A DNA stretch of 64,000 bases from Stenotrophomonas sp. Iso1 (GTDB lineage Bacteria; Pseudomonadota; Gammaproteobacteria; Xanthomonadales; Xanthomonadaceae): contig NZ_JAODBT010000001.1 in NCBI RefSeq assembly GCF_027497995.1, positions 1,948,488 to 2,012,487 of the forward strand, read 5' to 3'. The position numbers were made by a program, and so were the translations under genes. This document shows, one piece after another, positions 44,216-54,161 of this stretch. The notes beneath the pieces were generated by a model, which was given only the letters and a program-made list of their open reading frames with translations, was not told the DNA's origin and made no database searches. The stretch's first letter is position 1, and every line of letters starts with the position of its first letter.

Positions 44216-45466
44216 TTAAATGCGACGCCCTCCAAAGGACGTGCGATGGCCGAGCAGTTCGGCGGCTAGGGCCTCGTCGCTGTCGTCCTTGCGCACGCCT
44301 TCCAGGCGCGGGGACAGCAGCTCGTGGATGGGCAGCACGGCGGCGCCGAGCAGGGAGCAATCCTCCTCACGCAGCGAGATCATGATGCGTGGCAGCTCCG
44401 GATCGGGACGACCGCGTACCGAGCGGTGCAGAGGCTGGGCCAGATCGACCAGGCGCTGGACCAGCTTCTGCGGCGCCGATCCGCCAATGACGATGGTCTG
44501 CGGATCGAGCATGTTCTCGATCATGCAGAGGGCATCGCGCAGGCGCTGCGCAGCCTGCTGGCACCACTGCTGCAGCGGTTGGTCGTTGGGGTCGTCTAGC
44601 CGGTCGAGCAGGTCCGGCGTGCGGATCTGTCCATCATCCAGTCCCAGCGCCTCGGCCAGTGAATGCAGCGACAGGTAGCGCTCAAGGCAGCCCTGATTGC
44701 CGCAATAACAGGGCGTGCCGCCGGGCACGACCGGCACATGGCCGATCTCGGTGGCGTTGCCATCGGCGCCGCGATAAGTGTTGCGACCCACGATCAGCGA
44801 GCCGCCCAGGCCCACGCTCAGGTGCAGATAGAAGAAGTTGTCCAGGTGCCGGGCGACGCCGTACAAGGTCTCGCCGAGTGCGCCGGCGACGCTGTCGACG
44901 CTATGGAACAGGGGCAGGCCGGTGGCTTCCTGCAGCTGGTCGAGGATGGACAGGTCCTTCCAGCCTTCCAGTGCGGTGGGGCCGACAAAACTCAGCTCGG
45001 TATCGCCCAGCGGGCCCGGCAGGGCCACGCCGATGCCCCAGAGCCGCGCGTTGGCTTGCCGGCGCAGCTTAGCGACCAGCTCCAGCAGGCCGGCCAGTAA
45101 CTGCGAGCGATCACAGCCCTGCAGCTGCACTTCGCAGCGCGCTTCGATCTGGCCGAGCAGGTTGACCAACGCGCCAGTGGCGCGGCCCGGTTCCAGGCTG
45201 ATGCCAATGGATTGGCCAGCGTCGGGATTGATCTCGAAGGCAATGGGCGGCTGGCCGCGCGTTTTGAGGTCTTTCTGCCGGCGCGAGACGATCAGGCCGA
45301 TCGACTCCAACTCATTGGTGATGTTGGCCACCGTCTGCGGGCTGAGCGAAACCTTTTCCTGGATGTCCTTGCGCGAGGCCGCGCCGTGCTGGCGGATGAA
45401 ATCCAGCACGAGGCGGCGGTTGTAGGGGGCGCTGGATTGCTGGGTGGCGCCGCGGCCAATGTTCAT
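44216..45466 (-). CDS. ROK-family transcriptional repressor (NagC-like)
   Basis: A 416-residue protein. Residues about 12-65 are a winged helix (YNRRLVLDFIRQHGAASRKDI, VSLSPQTVANITNELESIGLI). The rest is a ROK sugar-binding fold with a zinc-type motif: GHVPVVPGGTPCYCGNQGCLERYLSLHSL matches GHxxxxxxxxxCxCGxxGCLE. The kinase-like ATP loop is not well formed, as expected for a repressor. It heads the operon and is divergent from the GH9 gene, so it probably controls both through sites in 45467-45595 and 44190-44215. Confidence 0.88.
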   Translation of the reverse strand: MNIGRGATQQSSAPYNRRLVLDFIRQHGAASRKDIQEKVSLSPQTVANITNELESIGLIVSRRQKDLKTRGQPPIAFEINPDAGQSIGISLEPGRATGALVNLLGQIEARCEVQLQGCDRSQLLAGLLELVAKLRRQANARLWGIGVALPGPLGDTELSFVGPTALEGWKDLSILDQLQEATGLPLFHSVDSVAGALGETLYGVARHLDNFFYLHLSVGLGGSLIVGRNTYRGADGNATEIGHVPVVPGGTPCYCGNQGCLERYLSLHSLAEALGLDDGQIRTPDLLDRLDDPNDQPLQQWCQQAAQRLRDALCMIENMLDPQTIVIGGSAPQKLVQRLVDLAQPLHRSVRGRPDPELPRIMISLREEDCSLLGAAVLPIHELLSPRLEGVRKDDSDEALAAELLGHRTSFGGRRI

Positions 45467-45514
45467 AGGCGTTGAAACCGATTGAGCGTAGGGGAGGGGG
45501 TATCTGTATTATTC

Positions 45515-45533
45515 ATACATCCACGTGAAGTAT
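45515..45533. promoter_or_regulatory. Inverted repeat in the ROK/GH9 divergent promoter region
   Basis: ATACATC-CACGT-GAAGTAT is an inverted repeat with 7-bp arms (one mismatch) midway between the two divergent starts, the usual place for a ROK operator. The adjacent sequence TTTATTGAC is the reverse complement of the GTCAATAAA found near 44188. Confidence 0.45.
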
Positions 45534-45595
45534 TTATTGACGGCGCGTGACGGTATGGCTAAGTTTCGATCCCTAGTCTATCCGGAACCGTGCCG

Positions 45596-47464
45596 ATGAC
45601 CTCTTTGCCGCATTCCCGCAAGACCGGAGTTCAAGTAGTCGCCGCGCTGACGCTGGCGTTGTCGACCCTGCTGCACGCACCGCCTGCCATTTCGGCGGCG
45701 TCCCCGACGCCAACGACCACCGTGTCGGTGAGCCTGCCCACCGAGCCACTGCTGGTGCAGATCAACCAGGTAGCGCTGGAACGGCACGGCCCGAAGCGGG
45801 CGATTGTCGAATATGCGGGCGAAGCCGGAGAGGGCAGCTACACCGTGCTGCGTGATGGCAAGCCGGTACAAAGCGGCGATCTGCAACCGCTGCAGCCGTT
45901 CGCCGAGTGGAGTCCGGGCAAGCGCTATTTCAGCGTCGACTTTTCGGATGTCGAGCAGAGCGGCCAGTACCAGGTAGATGTGCGCATCGGCAAACAGCAT
46001 GCAGTGTCGGCACCGGTGCCGGTCCGCGACAACGCAGCTTTCGCCACGACCGGCGCGCAGCTGCTGGGCTACTTCCACCGCAGCCGCCACACCGATGCCG
46101 CCGACCGCGACCTGCGCATCTTCGAGACCTCGCGCAAGGTGAATGTCTGGGGCGGTTGGCAGGATGCCGGCGGCGACAAGGGCAAGTACCTGTCGCACCT
46201 GGGCTACGCAAATTATTTCAATCCGCAGCAGGCCTCGATGGCGGCCTGGGTGCTGGCCTATGGCGCGCATGCACGCAAGCCGTTGTTTGCCGCGCAGGGA
46301 CTGCAGACGCAGGTGGAAGACGAAGCATTATGGGGCGCGGATTATCTGCATCGCACGCTGGATGCGGAGGGCTACTTCTACACCACGGTGTTCGACCAGT
46401 GGGGCACGCCGGGCGTGGAGCGCATGGTCACCGGTTATGAAGGCTCGGCCGGAACCTTCACCACCTTGTATCGCTCGGCATTCCGCGCAGGGGGCGGCAT
46501 GGCGATTGCCGCATTGGCGCGCGCCTCAATGCTGGCCAAACAAACCGGACGTCATGGTGAATTCGACGGGGCGAGTTATCTCGCCGATGCGCAGCGCGCC
46601 TATGACCACCTGCGCAAGTTCAACCCGCAGTACTGCGCCGATGGCAAGGAAAACATCATTGATGACTACACCGCGCTGATGGCACTGGTGGAGTTGCACA
46701 ACGCCACCGGCGAACAGCGCTATCTCGACGACGCACGCACGCGAGCAACGAGTCTGATGACACGTCAGCAGGCCGATGGTGGCTTCATCAGCGATGGCGG
46801 AAGTCGTCCTTACTACCATGCCGCCGAAGCGGGCCTGCCGGTCATCAGCCTGTCGGCCTATGTCGATATCGAAACCGATCAGGCGCGGCGTGAGCGCGCA
46901 TTGGGCGCCATCGGTTCGGCACTCAAACACGAATTGGCCATCACCCAGTCCGTCGCCAACCCTTACGGCTACGCTCGCCAGCGCTTCCAGCTGACGCAGG
47001 ACGGAAAGGCTGCAGGCGAGGTGCTGGAAGGATTCTTCATCCCGCATCGCAATGAAACCGGCTACTGGTGGCAGGGCGAAAGCGCGCGACTGGCGTCGCT
47101 CAGTGCGGCCATGGTCATCGGCGGGCGCAAGCTGGCCGCGAACGGCAAGGCGGGATATGGCTTGACTGCCGACCAGGCCGGCTATGCGCAGAGCCAGATC
47201 GACTGGACCCTGGGCCGCAACCCTTACGGTATCTCCATGCTTTACGGCTTTGGTCAGAAGAATCCGCCCACCGTGCTGGAAAGTGCGGGTGAGATGTTCA
47301 ACGGCGGCATCTCCAACGGCATCACCGGTGCTCCGGGTAGCGATACCGGTGCCGGCATCAGCTTTGCGCCCGGCCCGGATTCAGAACAATGGCGCTGGGT
47401 GGAGCAGTGGATTCCACATACCACCTGGATGCTGTTTGCGGTCGTGGCGATGAGTGAGGATTGA
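45596..47464 (+). CDS. Glycoside hydrolase family 9 enzyme, probable exo-glucosaminidase or endoglucanase
   Basis: A 622-residue secreted enzyme. A signal peptide (cleaved near ISAA) is followed by an Ig-like N-terminal domain (LLVQINQVALERHGPKRAIVEY, FSVDFSDVEQSGQYQVDV) and a GH9 alpha/alpha barrel. The catalytic-base region reads VWGGWQDAGGDKGKYLSH, in which the usual DAGD has one extra Gly. The proton donor is likely the Glu in WVEQWIPHTTW. GH9 members next to GH20 and amino-sugar kinases are often glucosaminidases of the chitin pathway, but cellulase activity is not excluded. ATG 45596 is used; a GTG two codons earlier is possible. Confidence 0.85.
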   Translation: MTSLPHSRKTGVQVVAALTLALSTLLHAPPAISAASPTPTTTVSVSLPTEPLLVQINQVALERHGPKRAIVEYAGEAGEGSYTVLRDGKPVQSGDLQPLQPFAEWSPGKRYFSVDFSDVEQSGQYQVDVRIGKQHAVSAPVPVRDNAAFATTGAQLLGYFHRSRHTDAADRDLRIFETSRKVNVWGGWQDAGGDKGKYLSHLGYANYFNPQQASMAAWVLAYGAHARKPLFAAQGLQTQVEDEALWGADYLHRTLDAEGYFYTTVFDQWGTPGVERMVTGYEGSAGTFTTLYRSAFRAGGGMAIAALARASMLAKQTGRHGEFDGASYLADAQRAYDHLRKFNPQYCADGKENIIDDYTALMALVELHNATGEQRYLDDARTRATSLMTRQQADGGFISDGGSRPYYHAAEAGLPVISLSAYVDIETDQARRERALGAIGSALKHELAITQSVANPYGYARQRFQLTQDGKAAGEVLEGFFIPHRNETGYWWQGESARLASLSAAMVIGGRKLAANGKAGYGLTADQAGYAQSQIDWTLGRNPYGISMLYGFGQKNPPTVLESAGEMFNGGISNGITGAPGSDTGAGISFAPGPDSEQWRWVEQWIPHTTWMLFAVVAMSED

Positions 47465-47608
47465 GACAAAACTGGGCGGGCATACGGCGCTCGACTGGAG
47501 GTTCGGCCTTGCAACTCTGCGGGCAGTGCCCGCACCGCGGCTGAAAATTTTTCAAATTGCTTTGCTTTCTCAGTCGCCGGCCGGGCCCTACGCGCATAGG
47601 GTGGCTAC

Positions 47609-50191
47609 TTAGGTGTTAACTACCAATCTAAGCGCATCGTTTCCCGACGTCATCGGTCCTGTAGCGTGAGTGCGGAACACGGAGACTGTTTCGACCAAAT
47701 GGTTCGCTTGATCCTCCATCGAACGCGCAGCGGCGGTAGCTTCTTCCACGAGAGCGGCATTCTGCTGAGTGGTTTCGTCCATCTGCATTACCGTCTGATT
47801 AACTTGTTCGATCCCAGAGCTCTGTTCCTGGGACGCGGAGCTGATCTCGGCCATGATGTCGGTAACTTGCTGCACTGAGCTGACAATTTCCCCCATGGTT
47901 GCGCCGGCCTTTTGCACTAGAGCCGCACCTTCTGACACCTTTTCAACGGAATTTTCAATCAAGCCCTTGATCTCCTTTGCAGCGCCAGCCGAACGTTGAG
48001 CTAGTGTGCGTACTTCTGAAGCAACCACGGCAAAGCCGCGGCCTTGTTCGCCAGCCCGCGCCGCTTCCACTGCAGCATTGAGTGCAAGGATGTTGGTCTG
48101 GAAGGCAATGCCGTCGATGACACTAATGATGTCTGCGATTTTTCTTGAAGAAGTTTCGATGTCACCCATGGTGATCACGACTTGCCCAACGACCTGTCCA
48201 CCCTGCGAGGCAACACCGGCAGCGCCTTGGGCAAGTTGGTTCGCTCGACGGGCGTGTTCCGCATTCTGACGCACAGTGGAAGTCAGCTCTTCCATCGAGG
48301 CTGCCGTTTCTTCCAGATTCGCTGCCTGTTGTTCGGTGCGGCGGGACAAGTCATTGTTGCCGGTAGCAATCTCGTTGGCGGCAAGGTTGATCGCTGAGGC
48401 GGAGTGCTGGATGCGTCCAACGATGCTGGTCAGCTGGCTTACCGTTGCGTCGGCATCATCCTGCATGCGTGCGAACACGCCGTGGAATTCACCGTGCATG
48501 CGCACGGTGAGATCGCCGCGTGCAATGGCTTGCAGCAGGTTGGAGACCTCCGAGAGATTGCCATCGGTGGTGTCCATTAGGTGATTCAGGCTCACGACCA
48601 TCTCGCGGAAGTCGTGTTGATAGCTATCTACCTCGCCACGCTGAGTGAAGTCTCCCTGCGCAGCAGCGGTAGCAAGGCGCTTGATCTCACCGTTGATGGC
48701 ACACAAACTGACTTTGACCGCATCTACTGCATCGGTCAGCACCTTTTTTTCGCCGGGCAACCGTTCAATATCGACACTGAGGTCGCCCAGCGAGTAGCGC
48801 TTGATAACATCCAGAGCGGAGACGATCAGGCGCAGGTGCGAGGCTACCAGTGCGTTGTTTTCCTTAACCATCACGCCGTAGTCGCCAGGAAAGATGGTTT
48901 CGTCCATGCGATAGCTGATAGTGCCGGCTTCATGCTGCTGTGCCATCTCGCGTTGCGCTGCGATCACGGCCTGTAGCTGCGTTTGCATGCGTTGCATTGA
49001 GGACAACAACGCGCCCATTTCGTCGTCGCGCTGGATACGGATCCTATTGTCCAGCTTGCCGGCGGCGATATCGTCCGAGACACGTACAGCCTCGCCAAGC
49101 GGGGTGAAAACAAAGCGGCGCAACAGGATGTACAAGGCTCCACAAAGCAGTAACGCAGCTATCAGGCCGACTGCGGCGATGGTCCACAACAGTGCTCGCG
49201 CCTGTTCCATCAATAGTGCACGTGGGACGACAATGCCGAAAGCGAATGTCGGGCCGGTATCGCCGATCTTCAGAGGGACATAGGTCTCCACCACCTCCTG
49301 ATCGAGTGCTGCATCGTGGCGCTGCTCGAAAGCGATGTTGCCTTTACTGATTTGCGCGAGGATGGCGCGGGTTTCGGCATCGTCGGCCTTGCTCCCAACC
49401 CGGGCTGGATCTCGGTCAGCGATAATGGTGCCGGCCGGCGAAAGCAGGCGAACGTAACCCTGCTGCATCGGATGCATTTGCGAGAGCCGCTCTTGCAGGG
49501 ACTGCAGAGCAAAATCTACCGTGGTCACCCCAAGGAATCGATCATTCTCGATGATCGGCATAGCCAAGGTGGTCATCAATACCTTTTTACCGCCGATCTC
49601 GTAGCTATAAGGCTCCAATACGGCAGGTTTAAGTGTCGAACGAGGCTGCAGATACCAATCACCGTTGCCCGGGACTTCGTAATCGCGCAGGGCTTCCTGT
49701 ACCGGTTGACCATTCTGCCAGGCCCAGTAGCTCATGAAACGGCCGGTCTCATCATGACCCTCAGCATTGGTGAATTCTGCATCCTTCCCATCGAATGCGT
49801 CTGCTTCCCAAAGAGTTCCCACGCCTATCCATTGCGAATTGGCCTGCAGCTGCTGCTGGATCATGCGCGAAGCGCTTTGACGGGTAAGTGCACCGTCCTG
49901 GCGCAGACTCAGGAAGTTGCCGGCCAGGATCTGATCTGACTCGAAGCCGCGACCGAGTTCGGCCGAAATGCGTTGTGCCTCAAGGTTAGCCATATTCTCC
50001 AGCGTTGCACGCGAAGAAGACATCAGAGCATCGCTGCTGCGCAGGTAGATGAATAGCGCGGTCAGGCCGAAGGCGAATGTTGCAACCAAAGCAGTCCCCA
50101 GCATGAGGCGCATGGCGATGCTGCGGGTGAGGGAACGTCGAAGAGAAGACATTGCTGCTACCGGCTGGGATGGAGGAATGGGTTGATCCAT
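47609..50191 (-). CDS. Methyl-accepting chemotaxis protein with dCache sensor
   Basis: An 860-residue chemoreceptor. Transmembrane helix 1 is near residues 27-50 and helix 2 near 335-357. Between them is a double-Cache periplasmic domain ([56 protein letters not shown]). HAMP and extra HAMP-like coiled segments follow, then the signalling hairpin with [33 protein letters not shown]. The C-terminus has no NWETF-type receptor pentapeptide. dCache domains of this type often bind amino acids or small carboxylates; the ligand is unknown. The gene stands alone. Confidence 0.93.
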   Translation of the reverse strand: MDQPIPPSQPVAAMSSLRRSLTRSIAMRLMLGTALVATFAFGLTALFIYLRSSDALMSSSRATLENMANLEAQRISAELGRGFESDQILAGNFLSLRQDGALTRQSASRMIQQQLQANSQWIGVGTLWEADAFDGKDAEFTNAEGHDETGRFMSYWAWQNGQPVQEALRDYEVPGNGDWYLQPRSTLKPAVLEPYSYEIGGKKVLMTTLAMPIIENDRFLGVTTVDFALQSLQERLSQMHPMQQGYVRLLSPAGTIIADRDPARVGSKADDAETRAILAQISKGNIAFEQRHDAALDQEVVETYVPLKIGDTGPTFAFGIVVPRALLMEQARALLWTIAAVGLIAALLLCGALYILLRRFVFTPLGEAVRVSDDIAAGKLDNRIRIQRDDEMGALLSSMQRMQTQLQAVIAAQREMAQQHEAGTISYRMDETIFPGDYGVMVKENNALVASHLRLIVSALDVIKRYSLGDLSVDIERLPGEKKVLTDAVDAVKVSLCAINGEIKRLATAAAQGDFTQRGEVDSYQHDFREMVVSLNHLMDTTDGNLSEVSNLLQAIARGDLTVRMHGEFHGVFARMQDDADATVSQLTSIVGRIQHSASAINLAANEIATGNNDLSRRTEQQAANLEETAASMEELTSTVRQNAEHARRANQLAQGAAGVASQGGQVVGQVVITMGDIETSSRKIADIISVIDGIAFQTNILALNAAVEAARAGEQGRGFAVVASEVRTLAQRSAGAAKEIKGLIENSVEKVSEGAALVQKAGATMGEIVSSVQQVTDIMAEISSASQEQSSGIEQVNQTVMQMDETTQQNAALVEEATAAARSMEDQANHLVETVSVFRTHATGPMTSGNDALRLVVNT

Positions 50192-50280
50192 CAGTACATC
50201 GGCAGAAGCTGGTGAGGCTTGAGCGGAAAGCCGCAGCGATACCTCCTACGGGGACGGTATGGAGGCTTTCAGGGTGCCGG

Positions 50281-50613
50281 GGGGCCGTTGCTCTGGAGAG
50301 AGAAGGATGCTAAGGAAGACCGAAGAAACGAGTCCCCGGCAAGCAGGCGTTCGCCTTGGTCAAGGGGTCATAGGCTATCGTTGCCAATGTTGTCAAAGGG
50401 GCGCGCTATTCGGCTCGAAACTGCCTGACTGGAACCGTCGAGCGCATCAGCCAGGGCCCAGTGAACGATGAGATCGTGCTGGATGTCGGCAATGGCTGTT
50501 CTGTAGTGGCAATCATCACCCGCCAAAGCACACAGGCACTGGAGTTGAAGCCGGACGGAAAAGCGACCGCGCTGTTCAAGGCGTCCAGCGTGATCGTCGG
50601 CGTGCCGGGTTGA
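50281..50613 (+). pseudogene. Decayed tandem molybdate-binding TOBE (Mop) gene
   Basis: Reading the plus-strand frame that ends with TGA at 50611-50613 gives SARNCLTGTVERISQGPVN, then DEIVLDVGNG, VVAIITRQSTQALELKPDG and ATALFKASSVIVGVPG, an almost perfect Mop/TOBE molybdate-binding domain. Upstream in the same frame QAFALVKGS-stop-AIVAN is the end of a first TOBE copy, interrupted by TAG at 50371, with another stop (TAA) at 50311. There is no in-frame ATG, GTG or TTG before the intact domain. It looks like the 3' remnant of a two-TOBE protein, such as a molbindin or the C-terminus of ModE or ModC. The nearest molybdate genes are at 35-37 kb. Confidence 0.65.
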
Positions 50614-50715
50614 GCTGATCCGTCGGTTGTTGCGGTGAAAATGCAAAGGCTTGATGCTGCAGGTATGGGCCGTTCTCAACATAGAAGGTATTCCGCGAAA
50701 GAGGCGCGGACACAT

Positions 50716-51528
50716 ATGCAGGCAGCCAGCATCCCCAAAACCCACGCATCATTTCTGCACCGTGCGCTTCCTCTACTTCAGGCCGATACGCGCATCGTCG
50801 GCGTTGCCGCCGCCGGTTCATACGCAAATGGCAAGATGGACGAATTCAGCGATCTGGATATGGTCATTGCCGTGGACCCTTCCTGTATAGCAGCGGTGAT
50901 GGACGAGCGGCACCGCATCGCGGCCGAGTTGGGGCCATTGGTAGCAGCGTTCACCGGTGAGCATGTCGGCGAGCCACGGGTCCTCATCTGCCTGTATGAC
51001 GGGGAGGACGGCAACGCACCGCTTCATGTGGATCTCAAGTTTGTTTCACTTTCCGACGTCGCCACCCGCGTGGATGACCTGCTCGTACTTTGGGAGCGTG
51101 ATGGTCAACTGAGCCGGGCACTGCAGGCCGAAGTGCCTCACTTTCCGGCCCCGGACCTGCAGTGGATCGAAGATCGCTTCTGGGTGTGGATCCACTACGC
51201 GGCGCTGAAAATCGGGCGCGGCGAGCTGTTCGAGGCGGTCGATTTTCTTGCGTTTCTGCGTGCTCGGGTACTCGGGCCACTCATACTCGTTGAAGCTGGA
51301 GCACAACCAGCAGGCGTGCGCCGCGTTGAAACGGCGGCGCCATTGCGTGCGGCACAGCTTCAGTGCACCGTGGCTGCCTATAATGCTGTTTCATGTATCG
51401 GTTGCCTCCATGCAGCCGTCGAACTGTATCGCGCGCTTCGGGGCTCGGCAGGCAAGGGGGATGTGGTTGCCAATGAAGCAGCGGAGAGTACGGCAATGGC
51501 CTATTTGGCAGGCGTGGTTGCGCGCTGA
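50716..51528 (+). CDS. Nucleotidyltransferase-domain protein
   Basis: A 270-residue protein with the Pol-beta-type nucleotidyltransferase motif AAAGSYANGKMDEFSDLDMVIAV (GSxxxG and SDxD) at residues 28-50 and a third acidic residue in LHVDLKFV. The C-terminal helices resemble those of aminoglycoside/lincosamide-type nucleotidyltransferases, but the substrate cannot be read from sequence. ATG 50716 is chosen because the fold starts there; the frame is open to 50635. It has no operon partner: the TOBE remnant lies before it and a convergent cassette after. Confidence 0.75.
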   Translation: MQAASIPKTHASFLHRALPLLQADTRIVGVAAAGSYANGKMDEFSDLDMVIAVDPSCIAAVMDERHRIAAELGPLVAAFTGEHVGEPRVLICLYDGEDGNAPLHVDLKFVSLSDVATRVDDLLVLWERDGQLSRALQAEVPHFPAPDLQWIEDRFWVWIHYAALKIGRGELFEAVDFLAFLRARVLGPLILVEAGAQPAGVRRVETAAPLRAAQLQCTVAAYNAVSCIGCLHAAVELYRALRGSAGKGDVVANEAAESTAMAYLAGVVAR

Positions 51529-51620
51529 TAGTTTGTTCAAGCCACAGCGGCTTCGTGGATCGGCACCGAATGCCCGGCCGTAATGTGATCAGCCCTGAAT
51601 TGCCTTTGGAGAGGTTTCGC

Positions 51621-52598
51621 ATGTCGTCTTCCCCGCACTTGCCTGTCGCTGCTTTTGCTCGAGTTGTTCGCCGGTGTCTGCCACGCGCAGCATCGAATGG
51701 CGTCAAGGTTTTGGGGCTTGGGTCCGTGCTGTCGATACTGGCCTTTTCAGTGTGCGCTGAGCCGCTGGTAAGCACCCGCGATGTCGAGCGGTTCTACGCA
51801 ATCTACGATGCCGCCGATGGAAAGCCGACGGCCGAACAGCTGCAGCGCGACTATCTGGATCAGGGCACTGATGGCCTGAAACACTTTGCCAGCATCCGCA
51901 AGATCACCGGTGAACGCATCGCCAAGGCCATCAACGACCGGCCTGAAATCTACGTGCGTGCACGCGAATGCGTTGCGGCATTGCCCGCTGCCAAGGTGCG
52001 CGTGGGTAGCGCATTGAATCGTTTTTCCGAGCTGTATTCAGAGGCACAATTTCCGCCCGTTACGATCTCGGTGGGGCGCGGCCGACCGGTGGCGGTTGCC
52101 GGCCCGAATGACGGCATCAACATCGGGTTGGAGGCGTTGTGTGCAACCACCTTCATCAATCCAAATGTCGAGGACCGTCTGGTCCGCGTCATGGTTCACG
52201 AGTTCATCCATGTTCAACAGAACCCGGAACTGACCGACAAGGAGAATCCCACGGTTCTTGATTTGTCGGTTGTCGAAGGCTCGGCCGAATTTGTGACGGA
52301 GTTGCTCACCGGTGATGTCGCCTACGCTTACATGGCTGACCTGGTGAAGGGAAAGGAGCGGGATATCGAGACGAGATTCCAGGCGGAGATGGCTTCCACC
52401 GATCTGTCGAACTGGCTGTACAACTCCACCGCCACCAATCCGCAGGACCTGGGCTACTGGGTCGGCTACCGGATCTCCAAGGCCTACTATTCCAACGCCA
52501 AGGACAAGCGCAAGGCGCTGCAGGAACTCATCACGATGCGTGATGCGCGAACGATACTGGACAGTAGTGGATGGAAGCCGGGAGTTGAAATCGAGTGA
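51621..52598 (+). CDS. Exported zinc-metalloprotease-like protein (DUF2268 type)
   Basis: A 325-residue protein with an N-terminal hydrophobic segment (VLGLGSVLSILAFSVCA), probably a signal peptide, though the stretch before it is long. The metal site is VMVHEFIHVQQN (HExxH form HEFIH), with a downstream acidic ligand in SVVEGSAEFVTELLTG. This pattern matches DUF2268-like putative Zn proteases. A C-terminal region (YWVGYRISKAYYSNAKDKRKALQELI) also fits. GGAGAGG at 51608-51614 supports ATG 51621. Substrate unknown. Confidence 0.75.
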   Translation: MSSSPHLPVAAFARVVRRCLPRAASNGVKVLGLGSVLSILAFSVCAEPLVSTRDVERFYAIYDAADGKPTAEQLQRDYLDQGTDGLKHFASIRKITGERIAKAINDRPEIYVRARECVAALPAAKVRVGSALNRFSELYSEAQFPPVTISVGRGRPVAVAGPNDGINIGLEALCATTFINPNVEDRLVRVMVHEFIHVQQNPELTDKENPTVLDLSVVEGSAEFVTELLTGDVAYAYMADLVKGKERDIETRFQAEMASTDLSNWLYNSTATNPQDLGYWVGYRISKAYYSNAKDKRKALQELITMRDARTILDSSGWKPGVEIE

Positions 52599-52676
52599 GG
52601 CTCGCGGCGTTTGCTGGTGTCAACCAACGCTGATCCTTGTCGATAAGCCGATTGAACGGACGAACTGGAATCAGAC

Positions 52677-52704
52677 CAAGTGCCATGGAATGCCATGGCA
52701 CTTG
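52677..52704. terminator. Hairpin between convergent genes
   Basis: CAAGTGCCATGG and CCATGGCACTTG form a perfect 12-bp inverted repeat with a 4-nt loop, between the convergent stops at 52598 and 52751. No T-run follows on either side, so termination is likely weak or factor-assisted. Confidence 0.5.
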
Positions 52705-52750
52705 CCGTGAGCTGTTTACGCGAGCGGGCGCGTAACTGCGCCTCACTTCA

Positions 52751-53926
52751 TCAGCTGCCTGTGCTGCCCGTGTACGCACCATGGACAACGCTGCCTTCCA
52801 GCGTCTGCTCATCCTTGATCAGGTTGTACAGCGGGCAGGTTTCTTCGACGGCATCGCGCAGCGCGAGGATTTCCTGCTCAGAGGCGGGCGACTCGATTCG
52901 TGCCTTGTAGTGGATGTTGCGGAAGTGCGCGGGGCTGCTGACGTTCTTGCCGAAACGCGGGGTCAGCTCGGCATCGGCGGTGACTTCCAGCGAATCGAGC
53001 AGTACGTTGCGGGCGCCTGCCTGCACTTCGAAGATGTGGGTGGGGCAGGTGGTGGTGACGCCGATCAGGTGTTCTTCCACGGTCGGCGCCAGTCCATAGC
53101 CGAGCAGGCCCGGTGCACTGTCGTGCAGTTGCAGGTGGTAGCCATCCTTGCCGATGAACACCTGACGCAGGCCGGTATGCGGTTCGACGTGTGCACGCGC
53201 GACCAATGTTTCGGGCGTAGCGGCCTTGCCGGAAGCGGCTTCCCGCTGTTTGGCCAGCACCGCCGGGCGCTTCTCCTGGGTGATGAAGTCGCGCAGACCC
53301 GGCGGAAGGCTTGGATCACGCGTTGCCGGGGTGTGGATGTACTCAACTTCGATGCGGCTGATCTGCTGCGGCTGTGTCACCAGATTGATCGCCGAGGATC
53401 GCTCGTGGACGGTGTGCTTGAGCGTCTGCAGCTGTGAGTCGGTGGCCGGCGAATCGATGTAAGCCACATAGGAAAGATTGTTCGGGTAGCTGAGGTTCTC
53501 GCTCTTTCGCTTGGGAATGCTGGTGAACACCACATCCAAGCCGTCGATGGGAATGTTTGCCAATGCTGCCTGCACCAGGTACTCGTCGGCGATGGCGCTG
53601 GAAAGGACGCCTACCAATGAATCCCAGGAACCGGCGCCGAGGTTGTAGCCGGCGTAGTCACGACCACTGTCGCTGAGGTACTGGAACGCGCCGGTTGGCC
53701 CGATGCGCAGGCGTCGCACACCGGAACGGCTTTCAGCGGTGACCTTGGTGTGGATCGGCGTCGGTACACCTTCCTGCGTTGACTGTGTCTGGATCGCGCT
53801 CTTCTTCGCCGTCAGATAGTCACGAAGGGGAGTGGCTGAGGTTGCTGCCGACGCGGAAGGCAACAGCAGGGCCGTGGAGAGGACGGTGGTGGTGAGAGCA
53901 AGAAGCAGGGGACGAGCGATGGACAT
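52751..53926 (-). CDS. Exported tandem OsmC-domain protein
   Basis: A 391-residue protein with a signal peptide (cleaved after ASA near residue 27) and two OsmC-like domains. The second (about residues 205-390) has both peroxidatic cysteines in the usual places: C294 in GVTTTCPTHIFEV and C364 in VEETCPLYNLI. The first (about 33-200) aligns with it but carries Ala111 and Ser177 instead, so it should be catalytically dead. OsmC proteins normally are single-domain cytoplasmic organic-hydroperoxide reductases; export and tandem duplication are both unusual. ATG 53926 begins the signal peptide; the TTG at 54001 only extends it. Confidence 0.75.
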   Translation of the reverse strand: MSIARPLLLALTTTVLSTALLLPSASAATSATPLRDYLTAKKSAIQTQSTQEGVPTPIHTKVTAESRSGVRRLRIGPTGAFQYLSDSGRDYAGYNLGAGSWDSLVGVLSSAIADEYLVQAALANIPIDGLDVVFTSIPKRKSENLSYPNNLSYVAYIDSPATDSQLQTLKHTVHERSSAINLVTQPQQISRIEVEYIHTPATRDPSLPPGLRDFITQEKRPAVLAKQREAASGKAATPETLVARAHVEPHTGLRQVFIGKDGYHLQLHDSAPGLLGYGLAPTVEEHLIGVTTTCPTHIFEVQAGARNVLLDSLEVTADAELTPRFGKNVSSPAHFRNIHYKARIESPASEQEILALRDAVEETCPLYNLIKDEQTLEGSVVHGAYTGSTGS

Positions 53927-54161
53927 GAGAAGCAGGACTCCGCTACAGGCCGGGTGGCCGGGAAGACTGCCGACTCTCGGCGTTGTATCGGGAGTGTACA
54001 AATAGCCGATGGTGATGCCGTGATTACCGCGCCCAGAGATGACGTTCGCGACCTGGCTGATGCCTGCTGCCCCTTATGTCCTCATTCGATGCAGTCATTA
54101 TTCACTGTGAAAGTGAACTCCTAGCATCCGTCGCTCACCCACAGTCGAGGAAGTGCGCCGA

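Noticed and set aside
50192..50280. Possible molybdenum-cofactor riboswitch before the TOBE remnant
   Set aside because: The region has some GC-rich hairpin potential, but I could not match the conserved Moco RNA core by eye.
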